DNA of 64,000 bases from Heliocidaris erythrogramma. Taxonomy: Eukaryota; Echinodermata; Echinoidea; Camarodonta; Echinometridae. A program made the position numbers and the translations under genes. Where the stretch lies: NCBI GenBank assembly GCA_025617745.1, contig CM046859.1, forward strand, positions 30,214,744 through 30,278,743, given 5' to 3'. The notes under the pieces are model-generated. The model searched no databases. It saw only the letters and a list, made by a program, of their open reading frames with translations, and had not been told where the DNA came from. Shown here piece by piece: positions 40,585 through 52,390 of the stretch. Numbering within the stretch: the first letter of the stretch is position 1; every line of letters starts with the position of its first letter.

Positions 40585-40908
40585 GTAATAATAGTTGTTT
40601 CTTATAAAGCACCTTACCAGTTACAATGTAACCGACCAAAGCGCTTACAGCATTATTATACTGCACATAACGTACAGTACACGTTATCCACTCCTCTGGG
40701 GAGCATTCCAGCGCAGCCAGTCGCCTGTTTCCAAGCGCGCACATGCTAAATACAACCACAATAACGTTCGCATCCTACCCGTCCACGGGCACCTGGGTGG
40801 AGAGGAGCAATGTAGATAAAATGCCTTGCTCAAGAGCATATGTGCCGTGCCGGGGTTCGAACCCACGACCTTTGCATTCCCAGTCAAGTGATTGAAACAA
40901 CACATGTA
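40585..40908 (-). mobile_element. tRNA-derived SINE, copy 3
   Basis: Minus-strand tRNA-like head at the right (B box GGGTTCGAACCCCGGC), then the shared body (CTCCACCCAGGTGCC, AAGCGCTTTGG). Same family as 16638 and 35191. Confidence 0.65.
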
Positions 40909-42239
40909 GAGGCGGGTGGGGGGAGGGGAGGGGAGGGCGGGAGGGGGTGTTGTCAAGTTTTATGTGTCATGTTGAAACTCGTATCAGTTTCACGCTGTTG
41001 ATAATAATTAATTTCGTTGATGTCTCAACCTCCATCAGACTATATATATATATATATTCATTTTTGTGTTACTTGTCAAAGAAAATCTGGACACGATGCT
41101 ACGCCACCCGCCCCCCCCCCCCGGGACATAGAACCATGGATCCGCCACTGATTTGATGACATAGTCCGGCGATGCACGAGTTGACGAGACAACTAAAGAC
41201 CACAACACCTCTATGACTAGGTTGTGGTTGTTTAACAAAAAAATCGCCATGGCGTATCAAGGGTCCAGTCACAGGGGAGGGGTGGGGTTTACTAAATTGC
41301 TAGGCCTATACTGGTCTTATATTATTGCAGATGAGAAGCAGAGCGGGATGCGGTATATGCGTGGTGAGAAGCAGGGGCCGCGGGGCATTTTTGAAAGTGG
41401 GGCGGGAGGGGCTGCTCTGATTTCACTCATTAATGAAAATTTTCGAACGTTTTTCCCGAGATTTTATAAACGTGTCTACTCAAAAAGTGTGTGGGTGGGG
41501 GGGGGGGGGGACTAACCCCCCCCCCTCCGGTTCCACGGCCCATGAGAAGTAATTGGAGAGGGTAGTATGATATTATTTATTTCTCCCCCACTTTCTCTAT
41601 TCTGTCTGAACTTTTCCATTTTAGTCTCTTTTGGCCACTCCATGGGGGTTAGGCAAGTCCTCCAGTGGACCCTCCTCGATAACTATACGGCACTAAAAAC
41701 ATGTAAATTAGTCAGAGGTGGATTTGAGGCACAAGTCGCCCATGTCCCCATTTCAAACTGTTGCATACTTTAAATACACGGAAGACAAATGGTCCCCCAA
41801 ATTTTATGCCCCTTTCAAATTTTTACCCCCCAGTCCAAGCTAGATGTGATAACCTTTCCCCCTTCCCCCTTTTTGTTTCATTTGTTTGTTTGTTGTTTGT
41901 TTTCAGTGTTTTGTTTTTGCTCGTCAGAGATTTTCTATTTAGAATAATGAATGTGTACTTCAAAATATATGACAGTTTCCTTTACTCCATTTCTTTTTCT
42001 TGTAAAAATGTTTTCGGAATTTTGCAACCCTCCCCCTTCCAGAATCCTTGTTCAGCCAATATTTTAAGGGTTGAAAATACATGTGTATTCGATTTAACGG
42101 GGAATCATTTATTTATTTTATTTTTCATTTCCTTTTATTTTTATTGGTTGCGCTCGCTGTTGGAAAGACACGCTTCTCCTTGATATGTATTACGCCCCTT
42201 ACGGTGATAGAAGCACCGGGGGTAAGTTACAGCATAATT

Positions 42240-42455
42240 TGCGGTTCCATGACGTTCGCTCCTGCGACAGTTGCTCCGGTCTAACTTTGCCATCTAAACC
42301 TAACCCTAACCCTAACGCTAACCCTAATCCTAATCTTCACATTGTTCTTAACAAAAAAAAACAAAAAAATCATGACCTTGACCTTAACCTTTGACCTTTC
42401 GAGATATGAACGGAGGATCGAATGTCGCAGGAGCAAATGTCGCGTCACCTAATTT
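42240..42455. repeat. Hairpin repeat holding a telomere-like CCCTAA run
   Basis: 42297-42332 is a run of CCTAAC/CCCTAA units with two variants. It is flanked by imperfect inverted copies of GCTCCTGCGACA(G/T)T. It is either an internal telomere-like tract or simple sequence inside a MITE. Confidence 0.5.
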
Positions 42456-42528
42456 GCAGGCACAAACCCTGGTCAGTCGTAGTCTCTACTAATCGAATTG
42501 CTCCTGTACTAAAGTTGCTCCTGATCGT

Positions 42529-42703
42529 GTGTGTGTGTGTGTGTGTAATTGGGTTTTTACAGACGTGTATCAATCAGATATGATTATTTACGTCTGGGAC
42601 CGACCTTTAACGTCACCATCCGAAAGACGTGACTCAGTCTCGAACCTGGGTCCGCTGAATCAGTTTATAACTTCCACTGGTAGCTGGATTACAGGCGCAC
42701 GCC
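42529..42703 (-). mobile_element. SINE with 7SL/Alu-like head, copy 2, interrupted
   Basis: Near-identical to 20966-21149 from the (CA)n tail to GGCGTGCGCCTGTAATCCAG (minus strand). Its 5' head continues beyond the foldback element at 45362-45380 (CTGGGCGTTGCTGGCGTG on the minus strand), so this SINE is the target of that insertion. Confidence 0.65.
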
Positions 42704-42729
42704 TATGGCAAGCCTAATGCCCAATAAGT

Positions 42730-43258
42730 CAGATAAACTCAGTTTATCGCCGATAAACTGAGTTTTTCGCCGATAAACTGAGTTTTTCGAGCGAAAAACT
42801 AAGTTTTTCGAGGGAAACTCTGCATATCAACTGATAAACTTAGTTTTTCACGATAAACTAAGTTTTTCACTCGAAAAACTTAGTTTATCACCGATAAACA
42901 GGGTTTTTCTCGATAAACAGAGTTTTTCATTTGATATGCAGAGTTTCTCTCGATAAACTCTGTTTATCACTCGAAAAACTATGTTTTACGGTGAAAAACT
43001 TAGTTTATCGGCGATAAACTCAGTTTTTCAATTGATAAGCAGAGTTTCTTGATAAACTAAGTTTATCACTTTGAAAAACCTTGTTTATCGAAGTGATAAA
43101 CAGGGTTTTTCGAAAAACTATGTTTATCAAACGATAAACACGGTTTTTCGGTGATAAACTAAGTTTATCGGCGAAAAACTCTGTTTATCAATTGATAAAC
43201 AAGGTTTTTCGAAAAACCTTGTTTATCAAACGATAAACAGGGTTTTTCGATATGCAGA
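42730..43258. repeat. Array of 7-3-7 palindromes, left arm
   Basis: About 27 units of GAWAAAC-NNN-GTTTWTC separated by 0-5 nt. Cores seen include TCA, TGA, TAA, TTA, AGG, AGA, TCT, TAT, CTT, ACG and AAG. The 7-nt half sites are nearly constant, apart from T/A at the third place and a few units with GATATGC/GAAACTC variants. Confidence 0.9.
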
Positions 43259-43345
43259 GTTATTGGAAATCTACCGCGAGTGGGCGCTACAAAAGTACAT
43301 AAAGAAAGTGGCCTGTGAGCATCGAACTCAAACATAGTCAGCAAA

Positions 43346-43399
43346 ATGCCTTCTTGTGAAGCCATCAACTGTACCGATCGACTTCTTTCTTTCATTTAA
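43346..43399 (+). pseudogene. Possible THAP-like N-terminal fragment in foldback arm
   Basis: ATG followed by PSCEAINCTDR and a stop at 43397. The Met-Pro-x-Cys...Cys-x-x-Arg start recalls the first residues of THAP zinc fingers, found in P-type transposases. The same text is present inverted in the right arm near 44755. Very short, so only a suggestion. Confidence 0.3.
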
Positions 43400-44710
43400 T
43401 ATATCTTCTTCAAAGAAATCCATAAGGAAAGCGAAGGGAATAGATAGAAGGAAAAAACAAGGAAATATAAAGAAGGGGGAGAGGATAGATGGAAGGAGAA
43501 ACAAGGAAATACATAAAGAAAGGGGATGATGGAAGGAAAAACGAATAAATCCATAAGGAAAGAGAAGAGGATAGATGGGAGGAAAAGCAAAGAAATATAT
43601 AGGGAAAGGGGGGAGGAACGCTGAAAATAAAAACAAAGACATACATAAGGATAGAGAAGAGCATAGATGGAAGGAAAAGGTAAGGAAATATAAAGAAGCG
43701 GGAGGATAGGTTGAAGGAAAAACAAAGCAATACGTAAAGAAAGGGGAGACGATGATAGATGGAAGGAAAAACAAAGAAATCCATAAGGAAAGAGAAGGGG
43801 GTAGATCAAATGAAAAACACAAAGAAATACAGTATGGAAAGGAGACGAGGAAAGATTAAAGAAAAATAAAGAAATGCATAAGGAAAGAGAAGAGGATATG
43901 AAATGGGAAAACAAAGAAATACAAAAGGAAAGAGAAGAGGATAGATGGAAGAAAAAACAAAGAAATACATCAAGAAAGGGGGGAGGATATAGATGAAAGG
44001 AAAAACAGAAAAATTCATATGGAAAGAGGAGATGATATATGGAAGGAAAAACAAAGAAATATATAAGGAAACTGGAGGGGATAGTTGGATGGAAAAACGA
44101 AGAAATACAAAAAGAAAGGGGAGAGGATATAGAAGAGGAAAAGCAAAAAAAAAAAAAAAAAAGGAAAGGTAAAGGATAGATGAAAGGAAAACAAAAAAAA
44201 AAATACATTAAATTCTATATCCTCTGTTCTTTCCTTATGTATTTCTTTGTTTCTCCTCCAATCTATCCTCTTCTCTTTCCTTATGGATTTCTTTGTTTTT
44301 CCTTCCATCTATCATCGTCTCCCCTTTCTTTATGTATTGCTTTGTTTTTCCTTCAATCTATCCTCCCGCTTCTTTATATTTCCTTGCTTTTTCCTTCTAT
44401 CTATTCTCTTCGCTTTCCGATTATGTATTTCTTTGTTTTTCCTTCCATCTATGCTCTTCTCTATCCTTATGTATGTCTTTGTTTTTATTTTCATCGTTCC
44501 TCCCCCCTTTCCCTATATATTTCTTTGTTTTTCCTCCCATCTATCCTCTTCTCTTTCCTTATGGATTTATTCGTTTTTCCTTCCATCATCCCCTTTCTTT
44601 ATGTATTTCCTTGTTTCTCCTTCCATCTATCCTCTCCCCCTTCTTTATATTTCCTTGTTTTTTCCTTCTATCTATTCTCTTCGCTTTCCTTATGGATTTC
44701 TTTGAAGAAG
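43400..44710. repeat. Purine/pyrimidine minisatellite inside the foldback element
   Basis: Units built on GGAAGGAAAAACAAAGAAAT and ATAAGGAAAGAGAAGAGGAT on the left, and their complement on the right. The long open frames rich in Phe, Ser, Leu and Pro are by-products of the unit having no stop in those frames; I do not treat them as genes. Confidence 0.85.
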
Positions 44711-44857
44711 ATATATTAAATGAAAGAAAGAAGTCGATCGGTACAGTTGATGGCTTCACAAGAAGGCATTTTGCTGACTATGTTTGAGTTCGATGCTCAC
44801 AGGCCAGTTTCTGTATGTACTTTTGTAGCGCCCACTGGCGGTAGATTTACAATAACT

Positions 44858-45333
44858 CTGCATATCGAAAAACCTTGTTTATCGTTTGATAAACAAGGTT
44901 TTTCGAAAAACCTTGTTTATCAATTGATAAACAGAGTTTTTCGCCGATAAACTTAGTTTATCACCGAAAAACCGTGTTTATCGTTTGATAAACATAGTTT
45001 TTCGAAAAACCCTGTTTATCACTTCGATAAACAAGGTTTTTCAGAGTGATAAACTTAGTTTATCAAGAAACTCTGCTTATCAATTGAAAAACTTAGTTTA
45101 TCGCCGAAAAACTGAGTTTATCGCCGATAAACTAAGTTTTTCACCGTAAAACATAGTTTTTCGAGTGATAAACAGGGTTTATCGAGAGAAACTCTGCATA
45201 TCAAATGAAAAACTGTGTTTATCGAGAAAAACCCTGTTTATCGGTGAAAAACTAAGTTTATCGTTAAAAACTAAGTTTTTCAGTTGATAATCGCTCGAAA
45301 AACTGAGTTTATCGGCGATAAACTTAGTTTATC
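44858..45333. repeat. Array of 7-3-7 palindromes, right arm
   Basis: Inverted counterpart of 42730-43258. Most units match in order, but several cores differ (for example AGG at left versus AAG-equivalent at right next to the inner edge, and TCT versus TGT), one unit is extra and one is truncated. Half sites stay intact. Confidence 0.9.
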
Positions 45334-45379
45334 TGACTTATTGGGCATTAAGCTTGCCATACACGCCAGCAACGCCCAG

Positions 45380-46145
45380 ACCGGTAGGAACCTGGATTAG
45401 GCTTTTCTCAAGACACAATGATTTTCTAATAAAGTGTAATATTGGGGTCTGTGCTTGCAGACTAGAAAGAAAGATGAAAATCAACGATGTGGTATTATGT
45501 CGATGGTGAAAATAGATAGTGTGTAAATCAAACCAACACATTATCATCTCATGTATTATGTTCCCGATGAGGCCTGTGGCAGTTTGTAATTTTTTGTTCC
45601 ATCTCTATTATTTGTTACTCTAACATTGTCATTTCTTTCCCTGTTATTCCTTAATTACTAAACCGAAATTTAAAAATGATCCTTCATGTTTGAAGTAATT
45701 TTGAAGTTGTTTGTGTAAATCAAAGCACCATAAAGGGCATGGGGGAGGGGCGTTGTTGGGTACAGTATAGCGTAGCGTGAATCCAGCAGATGAAGGGGCA
45801 CTGGTCTTACTAGGAAATTAAATGTAATGTGAATTATCGAGGCCATTGATTAGGGGCAGGGTGCGGGAAGGGGTCCTATCTTATTTTCTCGTTCTCCTCC
45901 CCTTCTCGTTTTCCTTTTCGCTCTTTTCTCCTTTTCCTTTTTCCAACCATTCGAGTGTGGGCGGCACGTGCCCCATGTGCCCCCTGTATCTACGCCACTG
46001 GTGGGGTTTGAAATCGATTTCAAACGTGTTATCTATTTTAAACAATGAAATCAATCATACCCCAATATAATTATTTTCCAATATAATTTTTTGCGAGAAA
46101 GAATAATAAGCAGTAAAGTGCTTAAATTTGCTTTTTAATATTTAG
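45380..46145. other. Intergenic with one hAT-like end
   Basis: GTATCTACGCCACTG at about 45988-46002 is the right-end sequence of the hAT-type elements at 56482-58546. Its left partner was not found. No gene. Confidence 0.4.
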
Positions 46146-46147
46146 AT

Positions 46148-46235
46148 TATAATAATAATGGCCACTATATAGCGCTCATATCCGTCACGCAGTGACGCTC
46201 ATGGCGCTTATAGACATTATAACCCTGGTTATGTC
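46148..46235 (-). mobile_element. tRNA-derived SINE, 3' body fragment
   Basis: Reverse complement of the end of the 35191 copy: CACTATATAGCGCTCATATC and GTCACGCAGTGACGCTCATG. Truncated before the tRNA head. Confidence 0.65.
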
Positions 46236-48119
46236 GATAATAATTCGTCGTCAAAGGTGCAGTCTGTTGGACCCATCTCTTTCAAGGTAGGAAAGGGAAT
46301 AGGGCGAGATCCCCTCCACCTGAAACCTAATGATTTTTCCCCTGAAAAGCATTTCCATATTTTTGTTTGTTTTGTTTTGTGTTCAATTAAGGGTGGCCGT
46401 TTAGGACACTGGATTCGCCTTCCTTAATGTATGACTTATGGGCGTCAGCCTGTATGCCCTTTTTTGTGGGGTGGGGCTGTTATAAAAGAAAAACCCTGCA
46501 TATTTTGCTTTTTTCGGGTAGGAAGGCTCAACATCAAAACAGGAAAAAAGTGAACGATTAAAGGTTGTGTGTGGATTATACTTTCTCACTTTAAAAATAT
46601 ATTTTCACTGATCATGATGATAAGTGATTAGCAGGATTATACAGTGCGTATCAAAAAAAAAAAAGTATACCCAAATTTGGTGGCTTCTAATTAAAAAGTT
46701 ATAACCTCGATGAGCTTGAGATTTATTTCTTAGTAAAGAACAACTTATATTCTGTGTAATGATACCTTATTCATAACTTTGCTGCCACGGATGACTGAGA
46801 AGCAGACTTTTCAAAAATTATTGTCAAAATCCTATTGTACCAAGTTTGGGCTGAAGCAGCGAGTGTGGGTCAAACCAATTATTTGATTTTGATTTGATCT
46901 ATTTATTTGTGCTTGATTTCTCAATTCATCAAATAATGGAATACATACATTATACAAATTATGCGATATACAATACAATGGAACATCATGACATTAATAT
47001 ATCTTAAACTACAAGGCTAACAGTAAGATTATATAGAGAGAAAAATCAAACAAGAAGGTTTTCATAATAAGCCGAGGCTTGACAGCATGAAAGCCCTTTG
47101 AGATAAAATATAATGATAAAATAATGAGAAAGAGAAAGAGCAGAAAACACAGAGAGAAATAGGGATGAAGAGAGGAGGATAAAGTGAGGCAATTGTACCT
47201 TTCCAAATATTTGAAATAACAACTGTATTAACAAGAGTAAATCATCCGGTTTGAGAGGCAGACATGATATTAACATAATAGCAAGTGGTAAACTCGTTTT
47301 GTAAACGGATATCATATCTGCCTCCCAAAGAGGTGAAAATGTGCCAAGTCATGGGTCCTATTTACATAATTATACAAGGTATTATGGGTGTACTACAAAA
47401 TCATTATTGTGGGGAATATTGCTTAATTAGGTGATTTTTTGCTGCTCGCTTGAAAGAGTACATTAAAGTCATGTTTCTTATTTCGGGAGGAAGGGAATTC
47501 CATATACATCAGGGCCAGAGTGTCTAATAGAATTATGTGCAAGAGCAGTCCTGGGGTTAAATAAATGCACATTTTTTTATTGTCTGGTGGGATATGCGTG
47601 AATTTGTGTGTTCGATTGAAATAATGTTGCAAATACTGGGGGTAAAAGGTTGGAGTTATACTTAAACATGAATAGAGCTTTTTGCAGGAAGTTAATATCA
47701 TTGACCTTGAGGGACTTATGCATTAGTTACTTCCGTTGGAAGACAATTACTTAGTTATTTCCACATGATTTTGTGCTTTTGAATAGAAAAGGTGTTAAAG
47801 TCAAACTAAAACTCAAGAAAGGGCTTATTACAAGTGTACAACAGTGTAGTCTCATTTCAAGTCCAACCAGAACATAATATACACAAATTAAAACAGAATA
47901 AACATACATGTGAATCAACTCAAAATCCACTCTTAAAATTCATAAATAGAGGGAACACAATTATTATAAAAAACAAACATTAACAATAAACAGAAAAGAA
48001 ATGCACAATATACATGTAAATACTGAATGAGAATAACAAATTGCACAATAACAAAATTAACTAAAAGAAACCGAAATGAAATGGAAGAAAGAAAAGGTCA
48101 ATTTATCTGAATAGCATAA

Positions 48120-48617
48120 TTATAAGAGAAACTGGAAAGTGTGCACTTGCTTTTTCAAACTTTGCAAAGATTTACAATTTTGAATATTACATGGCAATTT
48201 ATTGTACAGTTTAGCCCCTGAAACCGCCAAGGTTTTACATTTCAGTATAAATAAGGGGCTATTCATAGCATAACGCGTGGAATATACTATCGGTCTTTTG
48301 CTAATACATGAGCTTAGATAAGGTGGTGATAAATCATTAATAATTTTAAAAATCATAATGCATTTCTGATATTTAATTCTTTCCTCTACTGTACTGATTG
48401 CCATTTCAATTTACTCATTAATGTACTTTGGGGTGTGAAGTATTCAGCACTAAGAACCAGTCGTGCATACCTATTTTGCAATTTTTGCAACTTCGTTAGA
48501 TTTTGTTTCGACGTATACCGCATGCTGTAACATAATAATCTAAATGTGGTAAGATAAGTGAATAGTATAATGTTATCAAGTTCTTTACGGGAAATATAGT
48601 CCAGTAGAAGTTTTTCA
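48120..48617 (-). pseudogene. LINE-A RT thumb and C terminus
   Basis: NLITLYYSLILPHLDYYVT and then KCIMIFKIINDLSPPYLSSC, typical after the RT palm in CR1/L2-type LINEs. Broken by at least one frameshift. Confidence 0.7.
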
Positions 48618-49997
48618 GACCTGGAAAAGTTGTTAAGTACAAGGTTTTTTTGTCGATTCCTATTCTAGATGGGTATTGGGGTAAATTCAGCTTGGTTGCC
48701 ACCTTGGCAACCTTGAGGAATTTGTTTAATTAGCCTAATTAGCATAATCATCTAATTAGCATATGTGCAATAAGTAATATGTTGCTAATCTTAATCCAGA
48801 AAGGCTGAAAACATGAATAATACAACTTTTCTAGGGGCTTTTATGACGAGGAATTCATTTATGACATCAATTTGTATTTTTAAGTAATGCAATTGACATA
48901 AATAGCATAATTAGCATAATGAGCTAATTAGCATATGTGCAATATATGGACTTCTTTGTCATTGTTTATCCAGAAAACCTGAAAACATAAATAATTCAAC
49001 TCTTCTAGGGTTTTCTATGATGAGGATTTCATTTATGACGCAATTTTTCATTTTTAAGTAATGCAATTCTCACAAATAACATTATTAGCATCTGTGCAAT
49101 ATGTAGACTTCTTTGTCATTATCTAAAAAGCCTAAAAATGGTGCAATGCAACATTTTAAAACACTTTTTAAAGACAACAAATTAGTTCATGAGAAGATGT
49201 TCCATGTAAATCATACAATTAACCTAATTAACATACAGATTGTAATAAATGAATTTTCATATTTGCTTTTATTGATATAGTTAATCCAGAAAATTCTGGG
49301 ATGACTGATTTAATGTGTTTACATTTTTATAACGACCAATATTTACCTCAGAGGGCAACCATGTTTAATGTGGCAAAGGATTTTAACTTTGTAAATTCAT
49401 TACCTATATGCATCTGAGTAGAAGCACTATACCTTAGACTGTCATGTACTAATATGCCCAGACAATACATGTATACAACAAATTCTCTTAATTCTGTCCC
49501 AAACACCTATAAACTCAAAGAAGAAAAAGAAGAAAAGAACAAAACTCTAAATATACTTTACCATCATTACCATCTTTCAGTCGACCCAAACATTTTCTTT
49601 ATATATTTAATAACTTACTGGTCTCTGTCATGACTGTTCATTCTCTTATCACTGGTACAGTGGGAAATTACAAATGAATACCTACGTATTCTGTCCTGTC
49701 AGAGAGAAATTCAAGAGGCCACTAGGCAATTGCCTGATTAATATGCTAATTACGCTAATAAGGGTAATTATTATTCGTGTCAACATGGTTGGTCAGAATG
49801 AAAATGTATACACATTAAATCTGTCATCCCAGAATTTTCTGGATTAACTATATTAATAAATGCAAATATGCGAATTTACTTATTATGTTAACTGGGCTAA
49901 TTATACTACATCTGCATGGAATATCTTTGCACTAATTTGTTGTCTTTAAAAGGTGTTTTCAGGCTTTCTAGATAAACAATGACAAAGAAGTCTACAT

Positions 49998-51655
49998 GAT
50001 GCTCCTATATAGCGTATTTGATACCATAGATCAGTCTTGCTTTTTTTATTACTGGAAACGCTGAAGATCTGCTTTGACATTGATGATGCTCTCAGATGGA
50101 TTGAGTCATTGACAGGTAGACATCAAAAGATCAAGATTGATGATGCTGTCTCTGATTATTTTCTAGAGCCCTTCGGGGTCCCACAAGGTTCTCGGTTGGG
50201 CCCTCTGTTATTTACTCTGTACACAGGTAATCTCTTTACAAAGGTCCACAATAAGTTTCCTGGAATATAATGCCACTGCTACGCCGATGACATACAGATT
50301 TACTTGTCATTTAGACCCTGTGTATATGCTTAAGAGCAAAGCGTCTCGCTCATAGAAGCATGTGTCAGTTATATACGTGAATGGATGCTGCAAAACAAAC
50401 TCATGCTAAATGACAGTAAAACTGAATTGTTGCTCATTGGCACATCTAAACAGGTATCCAAACTTAATTTTGATTGTATATTTGTTGGAGGTTCTGTTCA
50501 TAAAACCATCCATGAATGCTAGAAATCTGGTAGTGCATTTTTACAGTCATTTGAATATGGAAGCACACATTATGAATGTATGTACATCATCATATTGCAT
50601 TTTATATAATATCAGACATATTAGAAAATATATTGATCAGGATAGTATGAAAACAATTGCTCTTGCATGCATCACTAGCAAGATTATTGTAATGGGTTAT
50701 TGCATGGACTCCCTGACTCTCAAATAGGACGACTGCAGCGGGTCCAAAACCTTTGAACACCATTGTCTTCAAAATTCTGTGCAAAATTCCAGTTGGTTCA
50801 CTTTCTTGTAAAACGCAATAGGCATGGTTTGGGTTGAATGACTTCTTTGTCAACTAGCTTGGTAGCTCTTTATCTGTTTATGGCCATCCGTTATTAAGCA
50901 AATCTCATAATGATTAATTTTACGCCTTAACAAAGGGTCTTATGAACTTCGCAAAGCACGGAACGAGTTGTTAGTCATACACTTATGACCAAGAGGAAAT
51001 GAGATCTTCCGAGAACACAGAAAACATCTTCGTTTGTCTTGAGTGCTGCAGGGGTCTCCGTCAATTTTCAACTAAAGTTGAAATTTTGAAAATCAGCAAA
51101 GTAAAATCTTCACTCACACGCATGAGTTTCTGATTTTCCTTATTTATACTCTTTGTTTTTGATTTGCAATTCTTAGTGATATTGCAATCCTTTTGGTTCG
51201 AACTGGTTTTTTGGCATGTACCCTTCACCGAGACTGTCTTCTTTACAAAATGATTTTTATCTGAAAAGGGTTTTATAAAGCAAAAATCCTGAATCACGGG
51301 TGAATAACATCTCATTAACACAAATTTGAAAAATAAAATTATGCGCAATGGGAATTGGAGCAACCAGGCCATTTCACAAAAGTCATCTCGTTAACATCAT
51401 GCCTATTGTGTTTTACAAGGAAGTGAACCCCATAGATATTTGCACAAAATGTTGTTCAATGATGCATGACCCTGGAACCTTAACAACTTACCATTGGAAA
51501 TATGAATTGCTCTTTCTTATGGTATGGATTTCATTGTCGGTAAACATATAGTTCATTTACAGGAATTTTGCAAAGTTGGGTTTCCTTTTTTTGAAACGCC
51601 CAGTAATACATAATTTCTGTACTTTATGAATTATTATTATTATCATATTATTATT
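49998..51655 (+). mobile_element. LINE-B fragment (CR1/L2-like) nested in the right arm
   Basis: Interrupts the inverted repeat at CAAAGAAGTCTACAT (49997). Plus-strand RT pieces: FGVPQGSRLGPLLFTLY, then CYADDIQIYLSF in a second frame, MLQNKLMLNDSKTELL, NIRHIRKYIDQDS and GRLQRVQN. Several stops. The 3' part after about 50830 is unrecognised. Confidence 0.7.
50037..50330 (+). pseudogene. LINE-B reverse transcriptase palm fragment
   Basis: GVPQGSRLGPLLFTLY followed, after two stop codons, by YADDIQIYLSF. Different from LINE-A, so a separate family. Confidence 0.7.
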
Positions 51656-51659
51656 GTTG

Positions 51660-52390
51660 CATATATGCTAATTATGCCAATTACGTCAATTGCATTACTC
51701 AGAAATAAAAAATGGTGTTATAAATGAATTCCTCATCATAGAAAACCCTAGAAAAGTTGCATTATTCATGTTTTCGGCTTCTGGATAAACAATGGCAAAG
51801 AATTCCATATATTGCACATATGCTAATTAGCTCATTATTAGCTCATTGTGATTATTATGCTAATTACGTCAATTGCGTTACTTGAAATTAAAAACTGGTG
51901 TCATAACTGAATTCCTCGTCACAGAAATCCCTAGAAAAGTTGTATTTTTTATGTTTTCGTGCTTTCTGGATAAACAATGACAAAGAATGCCATAAAGTGC
52001 ACATATGCTAATTAGCTCATTATGCTAATTATGCTATTTATGTCAATTGCATTACTTAAAAATACAAATCGATGTCATAAATGAATTCCTCGTCATAAAA
52101 GCCCCTAGAAAGGTTGTATTATTCATGTTTCAGCCTTTCTGGATTAAGATCAGCAACATATTACTTATTGCACATATGCTAATTAGCTCATTATGCTAAT
52201 TATGCTATTTATGTCAATTGCATTACTTAAAAATACAAATCGATGTCATAAATGAATTCCTCGTCATAAAAACCCCTAGAAAAGTTGTATTATTCATGTT
52301 TCAGCTTTTCTGGATTAAGATCAGCAACATATTACTTATTGCACATATGCTAATTAGATGATTATGCTAATTAGGCTAATTAAAAAAATT
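51660..52390. repeat. Tandem units of about 170 bp, right arm
   Basis: Four to five copies carrying GCACATATGCTAATTAGCTC, GTCAATTGCATTACTTAAAA and CTAGAAAAGTTGTATTATTC. The left arm holds about three, inverted. Confidence 0.75.

Larger units (their letters stand above)
42704..45361. mobile_element. Foldback transposon with arms of about 1.1 kb
   Basis: Ends TATGGCAAGC...GCTTGCCATA, flanked by a 6-bp direct repeat CACGCC (42698-42703 and 45362-45367) that occurs once in the uninterrupted SINE at 21130. Each arm has three zones: an outer array of about 27 small palindromes (42730-43258 and 44858-45333), about 140 bp of unique sequence, then a purine-strand minisatellite of about 45-60-bp units. 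The centre (about 43800-44235) is more minisatellite with an A18 run. No transposase. The design resembles the foldback TU elements described in sea urchins. Confidence 0.88.

Noticed and set aside
42730..43258. CRISPR-like array
   Set aside because: Spacing is 0-5 nt with a 3-nt variable core inside the palindrome, in a eukaryotic foldback element with no cas genes; no spacer-sized unique sequence.
43165..43395. 76-residue frame repeated in both foldback arms
   Set aside because: The last third is read from the palindrome array, and the two copies are the same inverted sequence, so conservation does not imply coding.
43396..44208. A 270-residue open frame on the minus strand and its 179-residue plus-strand twin
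   Set aside because: Both are read from a purine/pyrimidine minisatellite inside the foldback element. The Phe/Ser/Leu/Pro content follows from the base composition, all frames are open, and there is no domain.
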